Under the pieces are notes generated by a model, which was not told the DNA's origin, made no database searches, and saw nothing but the letters and a program-made list of their open reading frames with translations. Both the position numbers and the translations under genes were made by a program. Below, piece after piece: positions 11,521 to 23,946 of a stretch of DNA of 64,000 nucleotides. The DNA is from Serripes groenlandicus (Eukaryota; Mollusca; Bivalvia; Cardiida; Cardiidae). Positions within the stretch are counted from its first letter, which is position 1, and each line of letters begins with the position of its first letter. The stretch covers positions 2,678,571 through 2,742,570 of the forward strand of contig JASEVX010000005.1 of assembly GCA_031761405.1 (NCBI GenBank). The letters run 5' to 3'.

Positions 11521-12228
11521 GCTTTATCATAAACACATATGGAAGCCATTCCATGATCATTGATCAACGCCAAACTAAAACCAAGCTTCGTAGGTTTTGA
11601 GATTTATAGCGTTACAACCTGTCTACTTATAATCAACTTGTTTATCCCTAGAGGCTATCTTGACGCTGATAGGACGAAAATGCGAACAGTGAATGTTCAG
11701 ATCAGACTGTTCAGAGGCGCAGACTCATCAGGCTGTTCGATAGTCGCAAACTTCGTGTGTCGCTGCAGAATTAGTGTAAAAGAACGGCACGTACCTTGTT
11801 ACAATAAGGTGGATATTTTTATGGGAATTAGTTATAAACCAATTTGTTTAAGCTCCTTGGAAATATCCTTGACTAATTGTCAAACATCGTATACTTAGAT
11901 CAGTCTATGCTATTGTAAAGGTTGATTCGCATTCGGATCTACAGTGGTCGCATAATCCATTTGATTGGTGTTCGTATTGGACGGCTCATATATACTTTGT
12001 GTTATGTGATTTGTTTCGTGATATAATGTTTATGATGTATGTATTATGGTAATCAAAGAAATATCCTGACTAAGTCATAGATATTTTTTAAAAATTGGAA
12101 CAGAGCTACTATGAAGTATAAGAAACCCAAATATGGAATAAAAAATAAAGTCGTTTTTAAGCTAGATCTATATTTAGAACTCCAATAATTGATATTTGTG
12201 GAATAGGTATACGTTAATCAATTTATCA
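11521..12228 (+). repeat. About 700 bp dispersed repeat, copy 1 (unknown family)
   Basis: Matches 57351-58053 in the same orientation from CTTTATCATAAACACATAT to GTTAATCAATTTAT at roughly 93-95 percent by eye. Both copies keep a similar short frame (RTVNVQIRLF ... VANFVCRCRI), but the frames differ in length and no protein family is recognised. No inverted or long terminal repeats were found at its ends. Confidence 0.75.
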
Positions 12229-12640
12229 GGTGTTCTCATCATAAATCAAATAGCAAATCATTTGAACAAGGTTAAATTTGTAGTTTGTAAAGGTATTACA
12301 GAATAGAGTGGGCAATTATAACACTACAAATACATTGCAATGAGTAATATTGGATGTTTAGTTATTACACACACTTGTCTCATATATAACATAATCTTAA
12401 ATATCCTCAAAGCTCAAACCTTTCTTGTACATTATTAACATTCTAATGATCTTTGCCTTTTTATTTCCACTCAAAATATTGATTGTAGTAATTATTTTAT
12501 TAAAATGAATAAAAAATATAGTTTGATATGGTTTTTTTTATTTGACATTTTATGCATTATCAGCAATTCCCTCATTTGTAAAATTGTTTTCAAAATATTT
12601 TACACGTTGGAAACGGGTTTTGCAGTAGACGACTTTGCAT
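12229..12640. other. AT-rich spacer, nothing recognised
   Basis: No coding signal. It contains several poly-T and poly-A runs and a GAATAAAAAATATAG stretch near 12505 that resembles the 3' flank of the TRIM-like gene near 48635. Confidence 0.4.
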
Positions 12641-12935
12641 GATCTCTTATCGCTGTCTCTCTGTCTCTCTGTCTCTGTCTGTGTGTGTGTGTGTATCTCT
12701 CTGTCTCTCTCTGTATATATATATGTCTCGCTGTCTCTCTGTCTCTCTTTCTCTTTATATGTCTCTCTGTATTTCTCTGTATATATCTCTGTCTCTCTGT
12801 CGGTATGTCTATGTCTCTGTCTGTCTGTCTGTCCCTTTCATTCTCTCTATCTCTGTATCTGTCTGTCTGTCTCTCTATGTTTGTTTTTTCACTCTCTCGC
12901 TATCTGTATATCTCTCTGTACCTCTCTACCTCTCT

Positions 12936-13017
<82 letters not shown>

Positions 13018-13437
13018 ATGTATGTCCCTTTCATTCTCGTTATCTCTGTCTGTCTGTCTGTCTGTCTCTCTTTCTATTTATATCTCTCTGTGTCTCTCTC
13101 TGTTTGTTTCTCTCACCCTCTAGCTATATGTCTCTGTCTCTATACCTCTCTACTACCTCTCTGTATCTCTGTATCTGTATCTCTGTCTGTCTGTCCCTTT
13201 AATTCTCTATATCTCTGTCCCTGTCGGTCTCTCTGTCTCTCTGTATGTCTGTCTGTCTCACTCTCTGTCTCTCTCTCTATATATATCTCTGTATTTCTAT
13301 GTATATATCGGTATGTCTATGTCTCTGTATTTCTATGTATATATCGGTATGTCTATGTCTCTGTCTGTCTGTCTGTCTGTCCCTTTCATTCTCTATATCT
13401 CTATATCTCTGTCTCTGTCTATGTCTGTCTCATTCAT
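12641..13437 (+). repeat. CT/CTGT-rich microsatellite, about 800 bp
   Basis: Mixed tracts of (TC)n, (TCTG)n, (TG)n and (TA)n; the purest (TC)n core is near 12940-13015. Long open frames here (Ser/Leu/Cys-rich) are an effect of the repeat and are not genes. Confidence 0.97.
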
Positions 13438-16400
13438 TTATATTTATCAGTCATTCGGGCAAAGGTGCGCGTCAAAATGCTTGTTTTATCAAGAAAAGCG
13501 TTTATTTGTGGGAAAGGGTTAAGTATGCTTGTCATTATCTATTTTTGTTACCATCTGCAACATGTTCGTCATGATGCATTTGATTTATCAGGGATCAGCA
13601 AATCATATATGCATACCATTACAGTATTGTCTATTCTTACTTGAACACACCTAACAGACCCTTCCGATGGGTTAAAGTCCTGTCTCCAGAATGATTCATT
13701 GGTATGCAAATTAAATATTAAATAATATTGGTAAATCACTTATCTTGATGAACTTTATTATTTGAGGGACACATTGTGTATGACTAGGGAGGAAAAGACA
13801 AAATACATAACTTCATCAGTCAAAATTAACCACGGGAACTCCCGTATCCAAAGATCGATTGTTTTGGGGGAAACTTTTGCATGATGGTTTCTTTAAATTG
13901 GCTGTTGTTTATATAACACGTCATCGATTAAATTATTAAAAACATATTCTGATATTGCAGAACTCAGCAGTTCTTACATTTTGATATATTTTAATAACGA
14001 ACCAGGTTTAATTGGTTGTGCAGACGGACCTTTTTTGCTTGGAGCAGACATTATTTGTGTATCAATTCCGAAGCGTGAGAACTCGTTGTTCCGTACGAAC
14101 TGCACATTCCGGTGGAGTGTCTATACCAAGGTGAATTACATACGGTGTTAGGGTAAATTATTCGACCGCGATTATATTTAACGATCGGGATTTCTCTGGA
14201 AAATGCGTCACTTTCATTTTGTCTTACGATTAAAACGACGCATAGAAAATGTTCTATATTCGTTATTCCGGGTTTAAATGCATGATACGACGAACAGCAA
14301 ATATTTTCATTCCTTTTTCCTGCATTTCAATGCGTGATCATATATTCACGCACCTTATCTGGAGCTCTGCAGATACATTGCTCTACAACGTTGGGTCGAA
14401 GGTCAGGTTTGCTAGCGTTACATAATGTGCACCTGTTAAGTACGTCACTAACTAGTCAATGGGCGTACAACTCAAAATTCATACATGCCTACAGACACAT
14501 GAAATAAATGCCTTTATTATTAAATTGATATTCTCTTGAGAATTGATTCTCTGTGTTGATTCGATAGTTTAAATATGACTTCACTTAATTGAAATAACAC
14601 ATCAAAGTGATGCAATATCGGAAAAAAATACTAGGACTATTTTCAGCAAAGGTGTAGTTTAACGGAACGCGGAATTGTAAAGGTCAAATCTCATACCAAT
14701 CGGATAAACTCATTCATTTTTTTGAGAAAAAATAAGTCGTTAAAAATCAAATATTTTTAAAGTCATGTGTGAAAGTGCACAGCTGCTGGTTTATGTTCAA
14801 ATTTGTATATTCTGTATGTTGTAAATGTTGGCGTTTGAACATCAGCATCAACTGTTGCACATGTGTGAATCTCTGCATCCACCGAGGTACATTCTGATTA
14901 TGTATGTATCCTGTCAGCTGGCAAACCTGTAAACAACCTACAATAAGCTAATTTTTGAATGACATGTAAATACGATAAAACACGATCAAGCAGATATCTA
15001 CCTTGGCCTGTGTTTTCATATATCTATTGCGTAACTCGCTTTTATATGAGGTAATCCAACTTTAGAACATTGATTTCCGTACTATCGCGTGCCCCAGATT
15101 TGTTGACGACTATTATCCTATACGCTGTAATATGTGACTTCTTTTTTATTTGTTTACTAAAAAGGTATTTTACGCCGTTTTCAACAGTTTTTTCAGTTAT
15201 ATCGGCGACAGTTTACTATTTCGTGATCCATGGGTAAACGAGTACTAGGCTAGGAAATGTGCCTTGTCAAAAGGCATTCCACCAAGACCACCGCGAATGG
15301 GGTTCGAGCACAGGATGCGAGGTTCGAATTTCCCGATGCTAACGGCCACGGCGGATTCCTCCCCCTTTTTGAGAAAACTAGGCAACAGGTCCGTCTATTT
15401 CATGATTTGGGCGAGATAACTCGTTTATGGTGCTTGGAAATCTCCACGGCTGTACTAATGACATAAAGCTATGCATATAATTGTCATCCACGTGCAAGGG
15501 AAACACCTAACACGAGGGCAAAGAGCGCCTGATAACCGTGATAGCGGAGTTTTAACATCATGTTTCAATATCATTAAACTGAGTTTAACTGATGTCAATA
15601 ACAATATGACTAATGATAATAATAAACCACATTAAGATCTGGTCGTAACATTACCATCAGTTTGAATGTAACTCTTATAAGGGATTGCTGTACTTGTTTT
15701 ACTTAAAAGCTATGTCGTTCAACTAGCTATATACTTGTTCTTAAGATTTATTATCACTTTTTGGGGGAAAATGAAACAGAAAAAGCATATATGATACACG
15801 CTTAACTAACAAATCAAAGTCCATTTTACATGTGTATATATTTTTTTCTAAAGTAAAAATCATTATGTTTATGAAAAGTATAGATTAAAGGTTGGATGTT
15901 AGCCAAACCTGTAAGTCACAAAATCATTATCTTTAACGATTTTCTATAATAACCATCTATAAGTTCATATTGATTAAATTATTATAATCTTTTTGCAGCT
16001 ACAATCTATATAGAAGTTTGTTTTTCAACAAAACATTCCCCAACCCTACCGATCCCCACTTAAGGATATATAAGGATTTGAAAAAAGTAAAAGTTAATGC
16101 AATAACAGTATATATGTAGCTGTATCACGTTGGTTAAACTCGACTTTCGCATTAATACAAAACTAATGGTGCACATCTTCACATGTTTACGCACATTCCT
16201 GTACAGTTTGTAGACTTTAACTAAGCCAAGAACTATAACTCAGTCGCAACTTGACTTCACCGAATATACAACCAAAGGTGAACATGTTCACAAGCTGTCA
16301 AACGTTTTTGTAAAATTGCATGACAGTAACTTAAATACAGTCCGAGATTCGCGCGAAACAAATTTGTTTCAACATTATATAATGCTTATTCTAAAAACGT

Positions 16401-16670
16401 CAAGAGACCACACGACTAATGAAACTGGACTCGACAAATACAAACAAGTGTACATGTTCAGATGCACGTAACTCTTAATACTTTCGGAGATACCCGTGGT
16501 CTACACAACTGATATGTTAAAAGTGGACTGCCAAAGGCTGTGAAAAGGCAATGTGACATCTACAGAACAAATAATGATAACTTCTATTTAGTTTGTTTTG
16601 TTTTACTATACACTCTTTTTATTAGTGTGTGTATGGATTTGATAGTCTATGTGTTTGTCTGGACAGAAAG
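13438..16670. other. Intergenic stretch, few signals
   Basis: No gene is recognised. GTGGGAAAGGGTTAAG at about 13508-13523 looks like one end of the TTAA-type MITE family. Around 15260-15470 a B-box-like GAGGTTCGAATTTCC suggests an old tRNA-derived SINE, but no second copy was found to confirm it. Near 16670-16695 GTGATATAATTGAAAT is a SINE 3'-end fragment. The remainder shows nothing I can support. Confidence 0.4.
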
Positions 16671-16707
16671 ACGCCGTGATATAATTGAAATAGTGTTGTA
16701 CACATGT

Positions 16708-16885
16708 TTCTGGACTCTCGTATCAAAGGTCCCTGGTTCGAGTCCCGTGATGAGCGGGTCCTGACTTTGGGATTTTTCCACACAAACGGCGCGAGTACTG
16801 GTTAAGTCTCCAGGAAGCAGACATCGAGAGTGATTAATCTAAGCCAAAGGCTTGTTTCGCAATCGATGTAAAATAAATAAGTTTA
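16708..16885 (+). mobile_element. tRNA-derived SINE (family C), 5' truncated
   Basis: Carries the B box TGGTTCGAGTCCCG, then a body closely matching the copy at 31915-32130 (GATGAGCGGGTCCTG, GGTTAAGTCTCCAGGAAGCAG, TTTCGCAATCGATG) and the tail TAAAATAAATAAG. The tRNA 5' half is replaced by unrelated sequence. Confidence 0.8.
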
Positions 16886-17074
16886 AACTAAACATGTTTC
16901 TGGTTTTACGACCAAGATCGATCCAAATATGCCTGCATATCCGTGGATTCCCTGTTTAACATCTACTCGTACATGCATCTTTGAAGCCTCCAAAGAAATG
17001 GTAATATACACTTGACTATACAAGTATGTTATTTGATATGGTGTTGGATATTGCATTTGAGTCTATGGTTCCAC

Positions 17075-17465
17075 CTTTCTCGCTGTAAGTACGATTAGGC
17101 ATGTCAACCTAGAGATTGTGACTTCGAATCATCTGCTCGGCCATTCGTGTTTTCTAATGAGAGTCACTTTTGATCATTGTATGTGTTTATCGCAATAAGT
17201 ATCATAATGTATATTTTGGGAAGACAGCAAGTTGCATTGGAACTGTATTACACAATCGAACGTCTTGCACTATTTCTCCTTTTCTACTAATGTCTACAGC
17301 ATAGACGCCAAATGTCGTCTGTATCAGGAAGATGGTTTAAGAAAACTGCATGAAAACGAAATAATTCGTCATACTCGAAATTGATTGACGAAAAGCCATG
17401 GAAAACATAGCAAGGTCAGGTAACAATCGTGATATAATTGAAATAATGTTGAAAACGACCTTAAT
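17075..17465 (+). mobile_element. Degenerate tRNA-SINE fragments
   Basis: A worn head with CGCTGTAAGTACG ... TGTGACTTCGAATC followed by a body resembling family A (TTGGGAAGACAGCAAGTTGC) ends near 17260. A separate 3'-end fragment, CGTGATATAATTGAAATAATG, lies at 17429-17465. Old copies; boundaries uncertain. Confidence 0.45.
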
Positions 17466-17653
17466 CTAAAATTCAAACAATAAACCCTACCTTTGGACGC
17501 TACGAATGAGCGTGTAGTAAAGTATAATTGATCCCAATTTCAGCTTGTCTTTATAATTAAAAATTCCAACTATTCTTTGAAAGATAATTGAATCCATACT
17601 CCATGAACTTAGGGAGAAAAACGTTTCACTTTCTCAGTCCTTTTTGCGTTACA

Positions 17654-18346
17654 GCGAAAGTCTATACGAATTTGTCGTTTTTGTGGCGATTGATCAAATT
17701 CAAATATGTATAGACACAATGTCGAACCTATTGAAAAATCAAATTCAAATCTGTATAGACACACTGTCGAACCTATGGAAAAAATCAAATTCAAATGTGT
17801 ATAAACACACTGTTGAACCTATGGAAAAATTAAATTCAAATCTGTATAGACAAACTGTCGAACCAATGGAAAAATCCAATTCAAATCTGTATAGACACAC
17901 TGTCGAACCTATTGAAAAATCAAATTCAAATCTGTATAGACACACTGTCGTAGGCCTACATATTGAACAAAAATATGTATAGACACGCATTTTAAAATGA
18001 CTAGCGAGTAACTAGTGTCCACTTAGATCTCCTATATAGACAGTTTTCAACAAATATTAAAGACTGACATGAAGTCGAACCTTTAGTAAATTGACTCATT
18101 CAAATATGTATAGACACTCTGTCGAACCAGTAGAAAAGTAAAATTCAAATATGTATAGACACACTTCCGATCCTGTAGTAATATGAAATTAAAATATGTA
18201 TAGACACATAGTAAAGGCATGAACACAGCATGTTTAAATGACAACAATAATTTAATGGAGATAAAATAATGTTAACGACAATAAACAGCTTTTACGACAT
18301 TCAAATTAGTATAGACTTTCGCCACCAAATCTGTATAGACTTTCGC
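17654..18346. repeat. Element with 45 bp tandem repeats and inverted ends
   Basis: Six tandem copies of a roughly 45 bp unit (core CAAATCTGTATAGACACACT, followed by GTCGAACC) occupy about 17693-17965, with diverged copies near 18105, 18145 and 18187. The block is bracketed by GCGAAAGTCTATACGAATTTG at 17654 and its inverted form (GTATAGACTTTCGC) twice at 18309-18347. The repeats themselves contain GTATAGAC, the inner part of the end motif. This is the plan of a non-autonomous DNA transposon with iterated subterminal motifs; no ORF of its own is recognised. Confidence 0.7.
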
Positions 18347-18459
18347 CGCTTCCCCTTTTTGTTCCTCCCGGAGCAAAGAGCCATCACTACAGTTTTTCGT
18401 CTATAATTTTTTAGCAGTTTTCCTGATTCTCGTGAGATTTTTCAGTTAAAATAAATGGC

Positions 18460-18540
18460 ATTCATTTTTACCTAACTGTGTACGGTATTCATTTACCTAA
18501 CTGTGTACGGCATTCATTTACCTAACTGTGTTCCTTTGCT
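18460..18540 (+). repeat. Three tandem copies of a 26 bp unit
   Basis: CATTCATTTACCTAACTGTG with a short GTACGG linker is repeated three times. No further context is recognised. Confidence 0.85.
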
Positions 18541-19305
18541 TTCTCGCACATTTACTCGACACAATGTTAATTCCTGGTAACTGTCAAGTCCTTCGGTGGT
18601 AGTTTAAAGACGCTAACCTAAAATGACCTTTGTTTATTCTCGGAAAGAAGATTAGCCAGGTTGGGGATCCCCTGGATTGATTTATAGCGCTCGTTGGTAA
18701 CGACTGAGTGAAGCCATACTGGAAACAACACATAAACTAAATACGACACAAGCAACGACTGTACTCTTTTAAGGAAGTAAATAATGTTATCATAACACGG
18801 TAATCGACATGCAGTTAAAGCTATTTGAAGGTATGTTTGCTATTGAGTTGCGTGACTCAAATAAGGACATATAAATCTTAACAATATTGATTCATTGTGT
18901 GTCATACAACTTGAAGTGTTCTCTGCCATTTTTACAACCGAATTCAACCCATTTTCTCTTTGCTCACTAGGGGTGGTTTTCACAAACCGTTGAAGACTTA
19001 TGCAAATAGTTGGATCAAGATCGAATAGGGGGACTAAATGTAAATCCAAACTACATGCAAATTCTTTTTAACCAATGATATATGACTGAGAATTTGTTAA
19101 AAACGGCATTTAGCCCAATTAATGTATCAATCAATCAATGAGTCAAGCCTCATGAATATAAGTATTGTTGTTTCTCCCACTGGTCGCCGTATTATCATTC
19201 GTCAAAACTTCTAGTTAACTATTGTAAGCAAATGTTGAAGCATTGCATCCGCCGCTGTTGCTCACATTGGGCGCCGCATTAACCTTATGCTTCACTTATA
19301 TTAAC
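18541..19305. other. Intergenic, with worn SINE pieces
   Basis: About 18640-18715 resembles a minus-strand family A head (GATTAGCCAGGTTGGGGATC). About 19070-19135 is a family A 3' end on the plus strand, ending in ATCAATCAATCAATG. Nothing else is recognised. Confidence 0.4.
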
Positions 19306-19413
19306 CACAGGGACTTGCTCCTCTAAAAATAGATCCTCTAAAAATAGATATGACCTACTATGCATAGATATTAACAAGGGTGGATACAGATTTCTGGGTC
19401 GCCTCGCTTCAAC
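19306..19413 (+). repeat. 110 bp dispersed repeat, copy 1
   Basis: Matches 32361-32473 on the opposite strand from CACAGGGACTTGCTCCTC to GGGTCGCCTCGCTTCAAC with a few differences. It includes CCTCTAAAAATAGAT twice and the motif CTACTATGCATAGATATTAA. Confidence 0.85.
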
Positions 19414-19420
19414 TCATTTT

Positions 19421-19662
19421 ATTCAAAGTATTTGAACAAATATATGACTTTGAAGTAGGGAATCAATTAATAATGCTTTTCTCTATCGAACTATACCAAA
19501 ATATTCCCTTGAAATATTCGCGATTTCGCCAAAAGGACAACAACCTGGACACAAAACGAAAGTACCTGCGATCGACAGTTCGGAATGGTTCGGTTTTTTT
19601 CGAAAAGCATTATTGATTGATTCCCTACTTTAAATTCATATATTTGTTCGAATACTTTGAAT
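19421..19662. repeat. 242 bp foldback with about 60 bp inverted arms
   Basis: ATTCAAAGTATTTGAACAAA at 19421 pairs with TTTGTTCGAATACTTTGAAT ending at 19662; the pairing continues through GTAGGGAATCAAT and AATGCTTTTC. A 110-120 bp unpaired middle remains. No open frame within it looks real. Confidence 0.85.
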
Positions 19663-20001
19663 ATCAAAGTACTGACAGTACTGCTGGAAGGTGATTTTAG
19701 AGTGATGTCACACAGATGCAGATGGGATAATGAATTGTATGCAAGGTATGAACAGATCATGGATAGGAACAAACGAGAGCAAATATGTTGGAAAATAAAT
19801 GAATGAAAGAATTTAAGTTTTTAAAACTTCTTTATTTTGCTGCAGTCTCGGAATATTGTATAAAAAGAATAACTCAAACAAATATAATAAAAAACATAAA
19901 CACTTATTGTTTAGTTTATACGGTTATACTATATAATTTCGTAAGAATACAAACTTCAAAATTGTTGACAGCTAGACATTATATTATATTAACATAAGTT
20001 A

Positions 20002-20064
20002 GCAAAAACTGTCAAGAAATGAGGAGTATTGCATACATACAATTCACTTCTTGACAGTTTTTGC
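20002..20064. repeat. Hairpin with 17 bp perfect arms
   Basis: GCAAAAACTGTCAAGAA at 20002-20018 is exactly inverted at 20048-20064, with a 29 base loop. An AT-rich, gene-free neighbourhood extends to about 20860. Confidence 0.85.
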
Positions 20065-20867
20065 ATTGAAATAAAATATATTTTTTGTAAAAAATATAGA
20101 AATATTTTTTGTAAAACATATAGAAAGCATTTTTTCATATTTAAACAGAAATGTACTGGAAATAATGAAATTCAGTCATATCTGTCAATAGCTAATGCTA
20201 TATTTCTATGCGTCAGTATAAGGACAAAGATATATAGATAGATATTCTTTATTTCCTTCAACTTTGAAGATTAAGTACATTTCATATTAAACATAACAAA
20301 AGTGAAAACATAAATATATAAGTATATATACATACACACACACTATGCTATGAATGAAAATATGAAAACATGAATTAATTTTATATTTGCAACAATGTTC
20401 GATAAACTGTGTCTGAATGAGGAAACAACGTAGAACGTAATGTTTTCTTCTTGCATGAAAGCATAATTAAGTATAAGTGTGCCCTCAATTTAAATAAATT
20501 CTAACATAACAAGAACATTAAAAAAGTGTTGCAAAATATAAATAGTATCATGACATCTCACGATAATCAGATTTTTATAGAAAGGATTTTATTTTGATGT
20601 GTATTACGCGTCAAGTGTGGATTCAAACATTTCCAAATATTTTACAATTTAAAACAATTAGATAATCGGATAAAATCTGATTGATTGAAACGAATTATTA
20701 AAAAAAACCACCCAATGCATATTAAAACCAAAGGCTTCTTTTCCCACAACAATTTTTGTCAAGAGCTACAATATCTAAAGAGGCAACATGTTAGGCTGTT
20801 TATCTAGTATGCATGAGTTCGATTTTACCATACCAATTCAGGAAAAGTGATTTCCCATCTTTCTCCT
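20065..20867. other. AT-rich intergenic stretch
   Basis: No gene recognised. It contains (TA)n/(CA)n microsatellite at about 20320-20342. Confidence 0.4.
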
Positions 20868-21150
20868 TTTCCCCGGTAAATCAGTCGATAGCGACGCGGG
20901 CTGTCAATACAGCAGTTGTAAGTTCGAATCGAAGCTCGGCCATCATTCTTTCCGTCAATGTGATAAGCGTCATTCATCTTTCACTAATGGGCTAACAGTC
21001 TATTTGGAATAGAAGCCAGTTGCTTGGAAAGAATGTTGTGTGGATTACTTGTGTGAGAAAGTCAGACAACACATGCATAGGTGAACTGTCTGCCGTCATA
21101 TGACTGAACAATTGTTGTAAACGGCGTTAAAGTCCAATCAATCAATCCTT
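20868..21150 (+). mobile_element. tRNA-derived SINE (family A), plus strand
   Basis: The head has CGGTAAATCAGTCGATAGCG and the B box AAGTTCGAATCGAAG. The body shares CACTAATGGGCT, CCAGTTGCTTGG and GGTGAACTGTCTGCC with the other copies. The 3' end reads GTTGTAAACGGCGTTAAAGTCC and the tail is AATCAATCAATCC. Confidence 0.8.
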
Positions 21151-22742
21151 TTTATATAATCATTCTGTAATTTTCCATTTAGAATGCCCCCCTAATCCCC
21201 TAATACATAGTTAGTCGAGTAGTCGTTCGGGGGAACACAACATTCGTGAATTACCAGCTAACTAACACTTCTCCCTAGCACACAACTATTGACAACATTG
21301 TGAAAAAACATAAGAAATTTATACCAGGACTCCAAATGTTGCGTCTGCAAGTATTTAATGCATTAAACTATTTTCAAGGAAAATATGTGTTTAAAAAATT
21401 ATGAGGTAAATATTAGAAACCTGCAGCAGACGATTTTGAAAATATCTGAGAGGGATTTTTTTCCCACAACTTTTCAATTAGTAAATATATATATACATAT
21501 ATAATTATATTGGTAAATTAATTGAAATATCACTATGTACTTAATTTCTGATGAGTGAGGACATACATTGTCCTTATGAAACAAATTTGTAAAACTATGT
21601 AAATATAACCAATTCCAAATTTCAAATTATATACATATATAATATATATAAATGATGTAAAAACCTATAAATGAATATACTAGAGAAAATATAAAGAATA
21701 TAAGTGAAAGTCGTAATTAAGGATAGATTAGCATATTTTGGGGGAAACTACCCATTGTACCCAATTACTCTTTATCCAACAATGTTTTATGAAATTTTAT
21801 GAAATTTGCAGCAGTTTTGAAAACATTTCGAATCCATTACTGAAAGTACTAATTTAGGATAGCTATTGATTTGAAAATATATACATCTAATCATTCAATG
21901 GTGTGTTGGTGTTTTTACCGTTGATTTCGTTCCTTTATTATCATTTTTAAAAATAACTTGAAATTTACGCTTTGATTTGTCATTTTCCCTACTGAAATAT
22001 TACTGACAATAACAGCAATTTAAATTAACCCTTTCCCCAAATGCAACAAGTCTGCAGCGGATGAGTATGAAAACATATGGACAAAATTATGAAAAATCGT
22101 TCATCAAATAATTGGTTTATACAAATAATGTATATGTACGACATTGTCGAATTGCGTATAGGCAGTGGTACGAAACATCTGGAACGATGAATTATCTACG
22201 TTCCTGTAATAGCATCCCTCGTCATAAAATCAAAGCGCCAATGGCACTGTAGTGGCGATCGTATGGAAAATCATGCAAAGTAACAAGCAGTATATCGGTG
22301 TAGGGCTTGCGATTTTCAATAATAGTACACTCTGGTGCGGGTAAATTTGAGAATGTATCAACCCTGCATCTTTTGACAGTAGAATAATGTTAGTTTGCCA
22401 GAATGTTGTCTTGGTGATTTTTTAGTTACGTTCTGAAACTGGTCATGATGTGTTCAAAATTAGGCCATTCCAAATTTATGAAAAATCTAGTTTGTACTCG
22501 ATAGACTACTTTTAGCTCATTAGAATGACTATTTGTAATCTAAATTGTTCGGGTAATCACATGTTCATCAACAGGTCGCTAGGCCATATTAGGATAAACT
22601 ATTTTGTACACTTTAGAAATGACAAAATTATCAAGAAAGGAAAGAAAACAGTATCCATTAGTTTGGTGTTTGTTTCAATGATGTCCGATATTAAACAGGT
22701 CTGTTCAATTTAGTCCCTTCACATTGCATGATTGAGGCTTGT
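21151..22742. other. AT-rich intergenic stretch with MITE halves
   Basis: ATTAACCCTTTCCCC at about 22024 starts a half copy of the TTAA-type MITE (CAAGTCTGCAGCGGATGAGT follows), and CCTGCAGCAGACGATTTTG at about 21420 is another fragment. No gene is seen. Confidence 0.5.
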
Positions 22743-22779
22743 CAGATACATATAAACACAGTGTATTTATATGTCTCTG
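22743..22779. repeat. 37 bp palindrome made of two transposon ends back to back
   Basis: CAGATACATATAAACACAG is followed at once by TGTATTTATATGTCTCTG. The two halves match the left and right outer ends of the 6.2 kb transposon that begins 0.8 kb to the right. No matching 7 bp duplication flanks it. Confidence 0.75.
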
Positions 22780-23578
22780 AGGTAGTTAAACTGCTTCGAA
22801 AAATTTGAGTGCAATAACAAACATAAAACATGCACAAAAAGCACAATTTCACTATTTGCCAAACTGTTCAATTTATAAAAATATAGGCATATATTATAAT
22901 GCTCGATCTCCAAACTAAATTAGACTACACTTTCAGCATTGATTGCTAATTGACTCTAGAATGTGCAGACGTGTATACATAACGTGTGTACACACTGACA
23001 TCGTGTGTCCTTTAAACCTTTGTAAACCAGTCTTATCATCTAGACGCTTTCATATATTTAAACAACTACAAAATAAAGCGTTTATAATATTGAGATTTAA
23101 TAACACCCTTCTTGCCAGCTATTTATAGAACCTTTTGGAATTTCCAGATTTGAGTATCATCAGAGTTATTTGAAAGGCAGATAGAACGCGCAATGATATT
23201 TATTATCTGCCCAATCATGCAATTATAAAATAAAGTATGAACATAATTCAAATACCTCATTATAGATATAAACAATGATGCTGTTTACACATTGAATAAT
23301 ATAATTTTATATAAATAATATATAATTTGCTTTCTCTACGAAATGTCGATTTGTTCTATGTTATTAAGTCGACAACACGGTCAGTCCTCGAATCGACCTA
23401 GTTCGTGTATGTATATATCTGATCCGGTGTATCGGTGTTGTTCACAAAAGCGTGGCGCGTAGGAATATACATAGTAATGTTTACTGCAGAAATATTTGTA
23501 TTTCTTAAAATAAAATTCACTTTAAAAGACGCAAATACATTTTCAGTTTGAAAATGAAGTATTAACTCTATATTCTTC
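22780..23578. other. Intergenic, nothing recognised
   Basis: AT-rich with no coding signal; it ends at the 7 bp target duplication of the next element. Confidence 0.4.
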
Positions 23579-23927
23579 ATTCAACCAGAGACATATAAAC
23601 ACAGAGATAAGCGACACTGGATTTTCAAGCGAAATCACGATTTAGTGAACGGGTATAGCCAAAAGCGCTTTATAGAAAATGAAAAGCGTCTGACGACCCC
23701 GATTTTTCACTCGGAATACTTGTTTTACTTCGTAGGTTGTATACAATTAATACCCTGAATTCCAAGCGAAGTCTTATTTGTCCCACAAAAAATACTAGTT
23801 ATATGTCTGTTGTCCCGTCAATATTTATTTTCTTATCTTTCGTAGTTTAATAATGGAATACGAGTACAAATACACCATTACTTGTAAACGGGAAACATCT
23901 ACTGGTCAACGTTATGTTTAGGGACCG

Positions 23928-23946
23928 CAGAGACATATAAACACAG
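23928..23946 (+). repeat. Internal extra copy of the transposon left end
   Basis: CAGAGACATATAAACACAG recurs 342 bp inside the left end in the same orientation, then diverges. It could be a relic of nesting or a subterminal transposase-binding site. Confidence 0.7.

Noticed and set aside
12635..13644. Several overlapping long frames rich in Ser, Leu, Cys, Tyr
   Set aside because: They read through the CT/CTGT microsatellite in all frames; composition is dictated by the repeat.
15257..15466. 69-residue frame with ordinary codon use
   Set aside because: Overlaps a B-box-like motif of a likely old SINE; no protein features and no second copy.
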